64,000 nt of DNA, taken from contig CATKHK010000124.1 of assembly GCA_949751835.1 (NCBI GenBank), positions 43,034 to 107,033 on the forward strand, in the 5' to 3' direction. The notes under the pieces were generated by a model that was not told where the DNA came from, did no database searches, and saw only the letters and a list, made by a program, of their open reading frames with translations. This document shows positions 24,082-35,120 of this stretch, in pieces. This DNA is from Blepharisma japonicum. Lineage: Eukaryota > Ciliophora > Heterotrichea > Heterotrichida > Blepharismidae. Made by a program: the position numbers and the translations under genes. Position 1 is the first letter of the stretch. The number at the start of each line of letters is the position of its first letter.

Positions 24082-24092
24082 ATTAACTTATA

Positions 24093-24479
24093 TTAATTAA
24101 ATAAAGCTTTTACCATCCCTACGAATAAAATAAGTGTTGAAAGCCCAAAACAATAGAGTAGAATTTGAATTCCATTTTGCATTTCATCTTGACAAGTTGA
24201 AGTAATTGCCAAATAAATTCCTATAAACTGCCAAATAAATTCCAAAACTTGAATAATTAAAATAAAATTTTTGACAAATTTTTGTGTGCTGGTAAATAAT
24301 TCTGAGATAAGCCCGAGAGAGATTTCTAACAAAAACAAAATTCATAAATAATAGAGCCATGAGGCTGTTTGGCATGTGCTAGTGAGGAAAAATAGCAGAT
24401 AGCTTGAGTAGCTTAATGCTAGCGTTTTAAGGAACATGACCCCTCGCTCTGGTTTCATCCAATAAGACTTTTTTGTCAT
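24093..24479 (-). CDS. Small multi-span membrane protein
   Basis: A 128-residue hydrophobic protein with three or four predicted membrane helices and short loops. The start is the ATG at 24479; a TGA (Trp) in the second hydrophobic segment would break it in the standard code. The ATG lies only 5 bp after the stop of the neighbouring D2HGDH gene on the same strand. No family is recognised, and there are no charged catalytic motifs. Confidence 0.65.
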
Positions 24480-24484
24480 TTATA

Positions 24485-25948
24485 TTAATTACTATTATTT
24501 AGAACTTTATATGGATTCATGATTCCATTTGGATCAAAAATGTTTTTCATCAGTTTCTATATAAAAGTTACCATGTTTTCAATCATCACTTTACTTTTTG
24601 TGTATTTTAGCTTCGAGGCTTTTAGCAGCCCAATGCCATGCTCTGCACTTACGCTTCCTTTTAACTCTTGTATTTGCTCATATATCCAAGGCTCTAAAAT
24701 CCTATGCACTTTTTCTTTCTCATTGCTTGATACTACCAAATGTAAGTTTCCATCCCCAACGTGCCCATAGCCTACAGTATATCCTAAATTTCCTACTCTT
24801 TCCCTTGTTTTTCTTACCAAATCATACATTTTCACAATGGATAAGCTTAAATCATATTTAAACACATAGCCTTCACTTTTTGTTGCAATTGCGGTGCCTT
24901 CTCTAATTCTCCAGAAATTGCTAGCCTGTTCTTCATCTTGGGCTAGAACTGCATCAGCAATCACGCCATTCTTAATCCCATTCTCTAAATAAGCCTGCAG
25001 CTTTTCTGTATCGTGGTCTTTATTGCTTCCAGAGGTTTCAATCAACACATAAAATTCTGAGTCGGCTGTAAATGGGTTTCTGGTACGTAGAGTATGCTTT
25101 AAAAGCAGAGAATAAATGTGGCTATCCATCATCTCAAACGCAGAGAGAATTTCACCAAGTCCTTGCTTAGCATCTTTTAAGAGCTGTAAGACATTTTCGT
25201 AGCTTTTGCAAGAAATCATTGCCACTTGTTGAGATATAGGCTTTGGAGCTAATAAGAGCGCAACTTTCGTGATGATTCCTAAAGTGCCTTCCGAGCCAAT
25301 AAATAATTGCTTATAATCGTACCCTGTATTGTCTTTCCGCAACCCCTTTAAATCACACAAAACTTCTCCTGTCGGTAAAACTACTTCCAATCCTAGTACA
25401 TTCCCATGCAATGATCCATATCTAATATACCTTACCCCTCCAGCACAAGTTGCTACATTTCCTCCAATAAAGCAAGACCCTTTCGATGCTAAATCTAAGG
25501 GCACAATTCATCCATGCTCCTCACAGAAGTTATTTAAGTTTTCTAAAATAACCCCAGCTTCAGTCCAAACCACTCCTTGTGAGGAGTCGATTTTCAGGAT
25601 TTGATTCATGTTTTGCAATGATAGAATTACTTCATCATATATAGGAACACTTCCGATCACTTGGCCAGTGTTTCCTCCTTGTGGGACAACGGCGATTTTT
25701 TCTTTATTGCAGTATTCCAATATAGATTTTACTTCTTCTGTAGTTTTTGGCTTTAGGACCATTCTGGAATTACCTTTATGAAAATGTAGCCAATCTGTAT
25801 TGTAGGCATCAAGGTCTTGGGTTAGGATTGAGTGTTTAGGAAGGATGCTTGAAAAGAAATCAATATCTTTGCTGCCTAATAATTTATAAGGGCCTCTTTC
25901 AGGGATTTGAAAAGTAGAAATTTTTCGAAGATTTCTTAATAATTTCAT
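24485..25948 (-). CDS. D2HGDH: D-2-hydroxyglutarate dehydrogenase
   Basis: FAD-linked mitochondrial enzyme that oxidises D-2-hydroxyglutarate to 2-oxoglutarate and passes electrons to ETF. The 482-residue protein matches the family length. It has an Arg-rich N-terminus compatible with a mitochondrial presequence, the FAD-binding region (PQGGNTGQVIGSVPIYDE, IPLD-type PLDLASKGSC, GGNVATCAGG, YGSLHGNVLGLEVVLP, RKDNTGYDYKQLFIGSEGTLG), and the C-terminal domain with VGYGHVGDGNLHL and SVSAEHGIG. Trp from TGA 25508-25510 lies before the PLD motif. A 15-nt intron (24557-24571) removes a TAG and restores the family ending FDPNGIMNPYKVL. The start is 3 bp after the stop of the upstream E3 gene. Confidence 0.95.
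24557..24571 (-). other. 15-nt intron in D2HGDH
   Basis: Reads GTAACTTTTATATAG on the minus strand, A at position 10. Splicing restores the conserved D2HGDH C-terminus, which makes this one of the best-supported introns in the window. Confidence 0.93.
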
Positions 25949-25951
25949 TTA

Positions 25952-27067
25952 TTACTCAATTTTAATGTTATCGACTGGACACTTCTCGCTCACTGCAAGC
26001 CACTTATCTATGCATGCTTTATGATAAATATGAGAGCATGGCAGCTTAGATAGCCGATCATTGTGTTTAAAATCTTCTTGACAAATAGCGCATTTCTTTT
26101 GATTCATTGAATCCCTGTACAAAATTTCAAAAATTTTAGCCTTGACGTCTTCTGAAGCTCCTTTAGAAGGATAAAGGTCTCTAAGTATGTCAATAATATC
26201 TTCTCTTGATGTTCCCCGAACATTTCTGCCGTTAATATTGATTGATTCTGGGCATATATATATAGACTGGGCTTGGAGATCTTGGGGATATAAGTATCTT
26301 TGACTAATTGTTTGGGATGGAAATGGATTAGGAACTTCTATCTCAAGCTGATAATCTTCCATATATTCATTCCCAATCCACTGCAATATCTGTGAAAATG
26401 CTTGCTCAACAGGAACCCCTGAACGGTAAAGGTTAATACTAATGCCTCTTAAGTCGAGCTCATTTTCAGGGTCTTCATATTCTTGTGGATTCGGCTCTGG
26501 CTCTATTTGAGGAGGCTGCTCTATTTGGTTAAAGTTGATTGTCCTTGTAGCATATTCTATTGCTAGTTCATAATTATTGAATTTATTTGCGATTTCTAGA
26601 GCTTTTAAATCTTCAAAACCGAGATCTCTGAGGTCGTTCACAATTCTCTGCTTAGTGTTTGAAAGTTGAGGCTGGATTTCTGGGCGTTGGTTGTACTGGG
26701 GTCTATCTTCTTGATGGTTTCTTATGGGAGCATTAGGAGGTTGGATTTCTGGACGTAAGTTGTATTGGGGTCTGCCTTCTTGAAGGCTTCACATGGAAGC
26801 ACTGGTGGCAAATTCTGCTGCTTCTCTAATGGTTTTATATCGTTCGGCAGCTAATTCTGCAATGTCTGCAGAAAATCCCATGTCTTTGAGCTGAGAAATG
26901 ATGTTTTGTTTTATAGAAAGGCCTATTTGGATGGGATTGATGCCTTCAATTAAATAAGTAGTTGCATCATTCACATCATCTGTCAGCATTAGCACACTAT
27001 CAACCTTGCTCTCTTCAAATCCCATGTTAATGAGTGCGAGCTTCATTTCTTGTCTTTTTGCTTCCAT
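25952..27067 (-). CDS. UBA-domain RING-H2 E3 ubiquitin ligase
   Basis: A 371-residue predicted ubiquitin ligase. Three UBA-like segments are visible: about residues 6-42 (INMGFEESKVDSVL), 52-90 (LKDMGFSADIAELA) and 140-175 (LRDLGFEDLKALEIA). The C-terminus is a RING-H2 finger: C-x2-C (CAIC), C-x-H-x2-H (CSHIYHKAC) and C-x2-C-like (CPVD). The linker between the second and third UBA holds two copies of RPQYN-x-RPEIQP from a duplicated DNA segment. TGA 26789-26791 reads as Trp just after UBA 2; the standard code would split the gene into two. The UBA domains probably bind ubiquitin or a ubiquitin-like tag on substrates (family knowledge). Confidence 0.87.
26674..26790 (-). repeat. Imperfect direct repeat inside the UBA-RING gene
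   Basis: Two similar copies of about 48 bp (26674-26721 and 26743-26790), offset by 69 bp and in frame. They encode two copies of a Pro/Gln/Arg-rich linker peptide. Confidence 0.75.
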
Positions 27068-27841
27068 TATTTATAGAAATTAGTGTTGGTTTGTTCTATA
27101 GTTATACACATATGATAAAATTTATAAGTTGCTTGGTGGATCCCTGATTTAAATATTCCAAGATGCAAAATTAAACCAAAAGAGATTTATATATTTAGAA
27201 AAAATTCAACAAGAGATTATAAATCTGAATACAAAAAATATTATTTTAGAAAAAGTCTGTATTTGAGGTAAAGCTAATTAAATCAATTTAATTATTTTGA
27301 CTCTTAAAAAACAGTGGGCAGAAATTTTTGTTCAGCAAATCAAATAGAAGTCAATTCTGAAATTAAAATAATTATAATGCAAACCAAGACATAAATATAT
27401 ATCAAAATGAAATAACTATTACAATAAACGAGTTCATTAAATCAAAAAGGGCTATATTGCTAAAAGTTTTAGAATGTTTGGAGGAGATTAATATCAAAAT
27501 ATGAAATTAAAGGAGAAACAGGGTCGTAAAAAATGTAAAACTATGATTGATAAGTTTATGAAGATCTCAAAAAATATATAAAAAATTGTTGTAATCACTT
27601 TTATGTTATCGTCAGACCACAATTGATTTATATGAAATTTAAGGATTTTATATTTGAAATTTTATTTTTAGTCAAAGCCAAAAATAAATTGTATAAATCC
27701 AAAAACAGTATAAGCATTTTCATGATAATATAAGTAAATAAATATATGTGACTCAAACACAGCAAAGATGCTTAATTTGAAATCAATTTAATATGAACTT
27801 AATATTTATAACTGAAAATACTTATCATGTAACTTATATAA
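27068..27841. other. Long AT-rich intergenic region between divergent genes
   Basis: 774 bp, the second longest clean spacer here, between the UBA-RING and acyl-CoA synthetase starts. It is strongly A/T-biased with A runs. No gene, RNA or repeat is recognised. A 26-codon ORF at 27501-27581 is short enough to be chance. Confidence 0.5.
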
Positions 27842-29860
27842 ATGGAGTCCAAGCACTTTTGGTTTTCAGACATTGCTGCTAGATCTATCCTTCCAAAAGA
27901 TGGAAAGTATTTACATTGGGCTACAGGGATCAATGATGAACTTCCAATCATAATGTCTTCAAATATGCCATATGAGGAGCCTCTCACTTATGCCCATATT
28001 ATCCAAGAAGCAGTGATAGCATCTCCATCTAAAACTTTTTTAAGAGCAAAGCGTAACAACTCCATCGTAACTTGTAATTACCAAGAGTTTTATTCTCAGT
28101 CTCTCCAGTTTTCTACATCATTGATTAGTCTAGGAATTGCTCCAAGACAAGCAATTAACATAATTGGATTTAATTCACCAGAATGGATAATTGCCTTTTC
28201 TGGTGCGATTCTTGCAAATTGTGTTCCAGTTGGGGTTTATACTACAAGTGGAAGCGAAAATTGCCTTTATATTGCAGAACATAGCGAAGCTGAGCTTGTG
28301 GTTGTAGAAAACGAATCTCATTTGAAGAAATATCTGCATATATTAGATAAGCTCCCTAAAGTAAAAGGAATCGTGGTTTTTGCCCCAAAGACTGATTTAA
28401 AAGATTATAAAGGAGAAAGACCTGTATTTTCCTGGGAGGAGTTCATGAATTTAGGTTTGAATGTTGATCCTCAAGAAATAGAAAACCGCATAAATTCACT
28501 AAAACCGACTCAAGCGGTCACTATTGTTTATACTTCAGGCACAACTGGACCTCCTAAAGGAGTCCTTCTTAGCCACGACAATTATATTTTCGCTGCAAAA
28601 AGGACACTAGAAAAATATAGAACCAGCGGAATTGATGAACAATTTTTCTCATATCTTCCTTTCAGCCATGTGGCTGCTCAGTGCTTTGATTTTTTCACAG
28701 TTATTCTAGCAAAAGGTTGTGTGAATTTTCCAGATGAATCCGCCCTTCAGACTGGCATTGGCCCAGCTTTAAAAGAGTACAGACCTACCTTCTTCTGGGG
28801 TGTCCCAAGAATATATGAAAAAATTGAAGAGCGAATCAAACATATGATAGCATCAAGTTCACCTAGCCAAAAGAAAATGATTGCTTGAGCAAGAGAAATA
28901 GGACTAAAATCTATGTTTTTATTGTTTGAGAAAAAGCCACTCCCTAATAATTACCATATTGCAAATTCTTTATTCTTCCAACCTCTTAAAGAAGCATTAG
29001 GCTTTGATAGATGCAAAACATTTTTATTTGGGGCAGCTCCACTTGCTAAATCAACTCTTGAGTTCTTTTTATCAGTTGGAATACCTTTAACAAACCTTTT
29101 TGGGATGTCAGAAGCTGCTTCTCCATTGATGATGAATACAATATATGAGTGCTCTGTTTGAAGCGTTGGAAAACCATTAAGGGGATGTGAAGCTAAAATA
29201 GTGAATTCTAAAGGGGAGGAACTACCATTTGGTGAGATTGGAGAAATTGTGTATAAAGGAAGAAATAGATTTTTGGGGTACTTGAAAAATGAAAAAAGCA
29301 CAAGAGAAACAATTGATTCTCAAGGATTTTTGCATTCTGGGGATGAAGGGTTTATGGATAGGGATGGGTTTTTTACTATAACTGGAAGAATTAAGGAGCT
29401 AATTATTACGGCAGGAGGAGAAAACATTCCTCCAGTGCTAATTGAAGACGAAATCAAATCGCTTTGTAAAATCGTAAACTCAGTTCTTTGTGTGGGAGAT
29501 GCTAAGAAATATCTTGCTTTACTACTAAGCTTAAAGAGAGTTCCAAGTCCTGATGGAAGCCTGTCAGAAAATTTAACCCCAGAAGTAATCTCAATTTTGA
29601 AATCATTGGGAAGTCCGGCATATGAAAATAAAACGGCAATGGAATGCCCATTAGTGCATAAATATATCCAGCATGCAATTGATCATTATAATAAGCATGC
29701 TGTTTCAAGAGTACATCAAATCAAAAAATGGGCATTCCTTCCTCAAGAATTTTCAGTTGCTGGTGGAGAGTTGACCCCAACTATGAAATTAAAGAGAAGT
29801 GTAGTCCATAGAAAGTATAAAGCTATCATTGAAAAGCTTTATGAAGATCCTCATATCTAA
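27842..29860 (+). CDS. ACSBG-like: Long-chain acyl-CoA synthetase, bubblegum (ACSBG) type
   Basis: Activates long-chain fatty acids to acyl-CoA using ATP (fatty acid plus CoA). 672 residues, usual for the ACSBG subfamily. Motifs are the AMP-binding signature YTSGTTGPPKG near residue 227, FNSPEW and GVYTTSGSENC of the bubblegum type, YLPFSHVAAQ, WGVPRIYEKIEER, the FGMSEA motif, and GYLKNEKST...GFLHSGDEG...GRIKELIITAGGENIPP. Two TGA codons (28886-28888, 29159-29161) are Trp. No introns. No signal or clear membrane segment is visible; such enzymes are peripheral on the ER or lipid membranes. Confidence 0.94.
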
Positions 29861-30093
29861 TTTAAAATTAACTAACAGTACTTAGTTAAATATGAACAAT
29901 TTAATGTTATCAAAAATTCACATTAACATTAATATATATTGCGAGTATTTAAGACTAGTAACTTTCACCTCCATTAGCACCGATACATTACCACCTTTTT
30001 AGCACAAATTAGCATACTTTAACTCTAGTATGGTAAAAATTACTTAATCTCTAATTTAAATCTTATCTAATTCTAACTTTTCTCGTAATAAAA

Positions 30094-31038
30094 ATGCTCT
30101 CAAAGATAGCAAGAGGATATCGATCTTGGTTCAATCTTTCCTCTGTCCATCTCATTTTTAGAAAAGACCATCCAAAACCAATTCAACATTACACAGATCG
30201 TGGTCTTATCATCCATCCATCTCAAAAAACTTTCACCCCACCTCCAACTATTTCTCTTACATTTACCCCTCCAGAGTCTTCCTTTGTCCCTCCTCCTCCA
30301 CCTTTTCACAAAATAGTCATAGAGAAGCCTCCAGTTGTCCCAAGAATTGCAGTCGCAGTACGAAAAAATATCCCCACAAGCATGAAAAAAATCCTTCCAA
30401 TACTTCATATCCTCAAACGAATCCACGTTGCAGACGCTGAATATAAACTTATAGCTCTTTCTTACAAGAAACCAGCTGATTTTCTTTTACGACTGTTAAA
30501 TGCAGCTGTCTATAATGCGACTACTCACAAGAATTTATCTGTCGATAGATTATTCATCAAAACTGTTGAAGTAGGCAGAAATACCCCAGCACAGCATATA
30601 AGATACCATGCAAAAGGACGTGCATCACGCGGTGAAAGAGCAAGGGTACAGGTGAGGTTTACTTTGGAAGAAAAAACCCCAGAAGACATATATAAACTCC
30701 AGATGAAAGGAAAATTCCCAGCTATGTTAGGTGCTAAATTAAGAATGGACTTTTTCCATGGAGGATGTGATTTAGCTGAACTTAAAGCTGAAACTGGCAC
30801 TATGACAGCGAAAGGTAGACAGCAGCAACATTTAATGCTTAAAAGGAAAGTGATACAAATAGAAAAAGAGAATAGAAAGAAAGGAATCATTATTTCAAGA
30901 GAAGATATAGAAGAAGCAGTATTGAACGAAGGCGCAAAGCAGTATGCCGATGATTACTGGACGGCTAAGAAAGAGCAGACTGAAATGCTCTATACCCATA
31001 GACAAGAGGCGTTTAAGAATAATGAAGGGATTAAGTAA
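30094..31038 (+). CDS. uL22m: Mitochondrial large-subunit ribosomal protein uL22m
   Basis: A 314-residue protein whose central part (about residues 125-215) matches ribosomal protein L22: a helical YKKPADFLLRLLNAAVYNA block and the long beta hairpin VGRNTPAQHIRYHAKGRASRGERARVQVRF that reaches into the exit tunnel in bacterial ribosomes. The basic N-terminus fits mitochondrial import, and the Pro-rich 45-85 stretch and C-terminal helical extension are typical of mitoribosomal expansions. The stop TAA is 1 bp from the stop of the convergent kinesin gene. Confidence 0.85.
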   Translation: MLSKIARGYRSWFNLSSVHLIFRKDHPKPIQHYTDRGLIIHPSQKTFTPPPTISLTFTPPESSFVPPPPPFHKIVIEKPPVVPRIAVAVRKNIPTSMKKILPILHILKRIHVADAEYKLIALSYKKPADFLLRLLNAAVYNATTHKNLSVDRLFIKTVEVGRNTPAQHIRYHAKGRASRGERARVQVRFTLEEKTPEDIYKLQMKGKFPAMLGAKLRMDFFHGGCDLAELKAETGTMTAKGRQQQHLMLKRKVIQIEKENRKKGIIISREDIEEAVLNEGAKQYADDYWTAKKEQTEMLYTHRQEAFKNNEGIK

Positions 31039-31039
31039 C

Positions 31040-33271
31040 TTATCGTCTTTTAGCACTAACTAGGCCTCTTGCTTGAGGGTAAGCTTCTTCAGGCTTTGGC
31101 TGAGTGCTTTCTTTGGGCGCACTTGATTTTTTGCCACTTGCTGGTCTTCTTGCGCTTTTAAGTCTTTTAGGTTTTGATTCTGACTGTTCACTGTCAGCTC
31201 TCATTGCACCTTCATCAGTATACATAAAATAGACCGTCGGGTTGGCTTCTATAGGCATCACCATAGGATCTTCGCTATATTCTTGTAATATGCTTTGCAC
31301 AACTGTTTGCACTCGTTGTGATACAGCCCCGTCGTATTCTTTTTCATTTTTCTTGGATTTTTTCTTTATTTTTCCAGCACCTGGGCCACGCAAGTTATTT
31401 CCTGCCAAATCTAGCCTTGGCAAGATCCATTCTTCGCCTTCTTCATTCCACTGTGCAAAGCTTTCTATTAAAGATAATTGGTCTTGAGGAATAAAGCTTG
31501 TTAAAACCAGATTTTTTAAGCAAACTTGCTGCTTAAGCACATTTATTGTATCAATTAAATCTTGACGTTCCTGTGCAAATTCTCCTTGAATGTCTTTCAT
31601 TTCATCCTGGGCACTTTGAAATTTCTGGTACAATTTTTTAAGTTTTTTGTCTTTATCAGCAATTTCCTCATGTTTAGAATTGAAGTTATTGATCATTTCC
31701 GTATTTTCAGTTTCCCTGTCATTTATATCTTGATTTAGCTGCTGTTCTTGCTTTTCTCTCATCTCAAGCTCCATTCTTGCTTTCTGCAGATCCTGCTCTT
31801 GCCTTACAGCTTGCTCCATGATCTGCGCGCCACTTATAACTTTTTGCTCCATTTGTTTCAACTTCTTTAACAATTTTGATTGTTTTTCTTGGGCTATCTG
31901 CTGTTCTTCAGCTTCTTTTTGCAGCTCCTCTATAAGTTTTTTCTTCTCGCTTTCTGCTATATCTTTTTGTGCTTCAATTTCTTTTTTCCTTTCTTCAGTT
32001 TGCAACAAAATTTCTTCTTTTTCCCTCACAATTTTGTCTTCAATAGCTTTAATTTTTGCCTTATCTTCAACACGAATAATTTTTTCGACTTCAACAACCT
32101 GAGGATCTCCTGCTTGCAAAATTTGTCCTCCCATAGACAATTGTTCAGCTGTTAAGGTTCCGTCACCTAGCTGAGCCCTTAATCTTGCGATTTCATCTTG
32201 GAGTTCTCTAAGCATAGCATCTTTTGGATCTTCATTGATTTTTGGCTTATTTTGGATGTTTTTGGCTCTATTTGCATAACGAAGAGTGGATAAGGTTTCA
32301 TCATAATTTCAGTCAGCAGGACCAATGTTAGCAATCATGACAGTTTTTGTGTTGCCACCTAATGAATCTTGAAGAAGTTTTGTTAGCTTAGAATCTCTGT
32401 ATGGTATATGAGTTGAAGCTCCATCTACAAGCGCAGAAATAACGTTTCCTAGCGTAAGTAAGGACTTATTGATGTTGGTAGCTTCTTTTAGCCTATCTCC
32501 TGTAGATCCAGTTTTACTTTGTCTTTCACTTCCTGCTAAATCGACTAAATTTAGTTTTCCGACTTTATAATGGTTAATCCCTGTATTGTCAGATTCACTG
32601 CTTTCTATCGTGATAGTGAAAATGCTATGGGATCTTGATGAATCTCTATTCATTAAGGTCTCACCTACGTGCCTGTTTCCTTTGCCTAATTCCATCACGG
32701 CTTTCATATCTTCAATTCCTTTGACGACACATGTGGTTAAGTCTTTTACATAAAATCCACTGTCTGGGCTTTCTTTAATATCGAGCTTATTTTTGGATGA
32801 TTTTGATAATAAATCATGGACATCTTCATTATAAATTTCTAAGAAAGATGCACGAATTAAAAATTGAGTTTGAGGATGCTGATCGACACCATAGAAAATT
32901 TGTTCAAAGGCACGTGGAATGATACCACGGTTTTCCTGAGGTTCCTCTTTACCTTCCATTGTGAAGGTTTTGCCTGTTCCAGTTTGTCCATAAGCAAAGA
33001 TTGTACCGTTATATCCTTCTAACACACATTGTACAATTGGATAGGCAGTGTCACAGTATATTTGTTCTTGAGCTGAATCCTGCCCGTATGTATTGTCATA
33101 TGTGAATTGGCGAGGAGGCTCACTAGTATCTGGCTTAGGATTGGCAACAATTAGTTCGCCTCTTTTTGGATCAACTTGGACTATACATGCTCTGCCGTCA
33201 ACTTTCTCTTTTTCACTCATCGGCCTGCATCGGACCGCTACTTTTACGCTCTCGACTTTTTTGGAAGCCAT
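31040..33271 (-). CDS. KIF3-like: Kinesin-2 (KIF3/FLA10-type) motor subunit
   Basis: N-terminal kinesin motor of the heterotrimeric kinesin-2 class, the anterograde intraflagellar transport motor of cilia. 743 residues. The motor (about 8-345) shows GQTGTGKT (P-loop), [11 protein letters not shown] (switch I), DLAGSERQ (switch II), and [14 protein letters not shown]-type sequence. The neck reads ...[14 protein letters not shown], family-typical. A long coiled coil spans about 360-600, with a basic, Ser/Lys/Pro-rich tail. The TGA at 32309-32311 is the Trp right after IGPAD, so the standard code would separate the motor from the stalk. A heterodimer partner and the KAP subunit are not in this window. 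Confidence 0.93.
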
Positions 33272-33541
33272 TTATTAGAATTTGAATTGAAATTGGGACG
33301 TGTAAGGAAAACTATATAAATAATGTTATTAAAATAAATTTTACTTGGAATAAATTACTATACGTAATTATTATTCCCTCTAAGAAAAAATTAATCAAGC
33401 TTAATAATTTAATATGAAAGACAGTAATAATCTCATTAATCTCTATTTTTACAATAAATTTTATTAATTTCACAAGAGTATAGCATCATCAAAGAAAATA
33501 ATGGCATATCAAAATTTATTAATATTTCAATATATTTTATA

Positions 33542-35104
33542 ATGGAAACTCGAGCTTTAAGCAACACTAGCACAGCTCCTAAATCCACTTCTGAAAAGCA
33601 TCAGCTAAAATTAATACACTCTTTTATGAAGAAAGTCAATTATATTCATCCTCTTCTGGTTCCAACATTAAACGAACTTGGCCTTTCCCCTAATGAGTTA
33701 CAGCCTAAGCCAATTGAAGAATTTTCTGATAAAAACTCAACAATGGAGGTTCAATTGCTGCGCTATAACCATTATGAAGCTCGCCGTCAAGCTAAAATCG
33801 AAATCTTATCGAATACCTTATTTTCAAAAGGACTGTTTGCTTACAAATTTGATAGTGCAACCAACTCCCCAGACGATTCCAGATTAAGCACGAATTCCCC
33901 ATCTCCATTAAGAATTAAGCGTAGCCTCAGTGTTATTCACAAAGAGCCAGACGTTACTCCTCATTATCCAATTAGCCCTTTAACTTCTACCCAACGTCAA
34001 GTTTTGCTGCAACAGCAAAAATTAGACAGATTTCTGAGGGTCCAAAATAACCAAAAATATCTTCGAGTTAACAAGGAGAAAAAAATAATAAGCAAAGAAA
34101 TCAGGCAAGAAATGAAATTTAAAAAGTTAGAAGAAGATAAAGCATTAAAAGAGGCTGAAAGAAAACAAAAAATTCAAGAAAATAATATAAAACGGCAAGA
34201 AATATTGAAAAGAAAATATGTAGTAAGAAAGAAATAGGAAATACAAGAAAAAGAAGCCAAAGCGTTAATGCTGGAAGAAGTTATTAATGAAGCTAGTGAT
34301 GAGAGATCTAAAACTTCGCTGACGGCTAGAACGCCATCAAGAAGAATGAATGAGTAATTTTTCTATTGAGGTTTATCAGTTGATGCTGAAGTTGATTATA
34401 AGCTTGAAAAGCTGCAACAAAAAATGGAAAAATCGATCAAAAGAGCAAAAAAATTCCAACTAGAAAAAGTAAACTCAAAGAATGTTTTTACTTATAAAGT
34501 TAAGGAAAACAAAAGCAAACTCGAAATTTATGAAGAACAAAAAACATTAGAAAAAATAAATACACTTAACCAGTCTTTAGAAGCTTCAAAAGTAAGAAAT
34601 AAATAGAAAAAAAGAGAGGACTATCTAAAAGGAATTGCTGAGAAATTAAGTGATGTTAGTCAAAAAAGGAAGAAAAAAGTTATGGAAGAGTTGAGAAAAG
34701 AAGAAGAAAGGCAAACCTTGAGAAACAAAGAATTTGATGTAAAAGAATTAAATAGAGAAAAAATTCGCGAGCAAACCAAAGAATGATACACACAACAAGC
34801 CCAACTTCTGTCAGAATGAAACAACATCCGCAGGTCTGATCACTATGAAAACTTCACAAAAAACCAATACAATCTAAATACAACTATGAAAAAAATTCTG
34901 GATAAGCAGCAGGAAAAAGATAATTTTATTAAAAGAATAAAAGATACTGAAAAAAAGCTGTCTCAAGTAAAAAAAAATATTGATGAAACCTTAAATATTA
35001 ACAAAGAAATTATTGGTATTGACGTAAATAATGCGATAATTGCTTTACACAAGAAAAAATATAAAGAGTTTTCAAAAACTACAGACCAAACTGCAATAAT
35101 TTAA
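33542..35104 (+). CDS. Coiled-coil protein with two mini-introns and an unexplained in-frame TAA
   Basis: Uncharacterised Lys/Glu-rich coiled-coil protein. Four blocks lie in the same frame (33542-34222, 34238-34354, 34358-34591, 34607-35104), and two 15-nt introns (34223-34237, 34592-34606) remove two TAG stops. A TAA at 34355-34357 remains: the flanking sequence reads as continuous coiled-coil coding sequence in the same frame, but no 15- or 16-nt GT-AG intron with A at position 10 spans it. Either two genes meet here (the second starting at the ATG at 34424), or there is an assembly error, a disabling mutation or readthrough. TGA Trp codons occur in the last block. No catalytic domain; a cytoskeletal or ciliary role is only a guess. 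Confidence 0.6.
34223..34237 (+). other. 15-nt intron
   Basis: GTAAGAAAGAAATAG, A at position 10. It removes a TAG and keeps a long helical frame open. Confidence 0.82.
34592..34606 (+). other. 15-nt intron
   Basis: GTAAGAAATAAATAG, A at position 10. It removes a TAG inside a coiled-coil frame. It is very similar to the intron at 34223. Confidence 0.85.
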
Positions 35105-35120
35105 CCCTAATCTTAATTAA

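Noticed and set aside
27501-27581. 26-codon ORF in the long spacer
   Set aside because: Short, Lys-rich and isolated; expected by chance in AT-rich DNA with only two stop codons.
34353-34369. 17-nt intron GTAATTTTTCTATTGAG
   Set aside because: Wrong length, no A at position 10, and splicing would put the next block out of frame.
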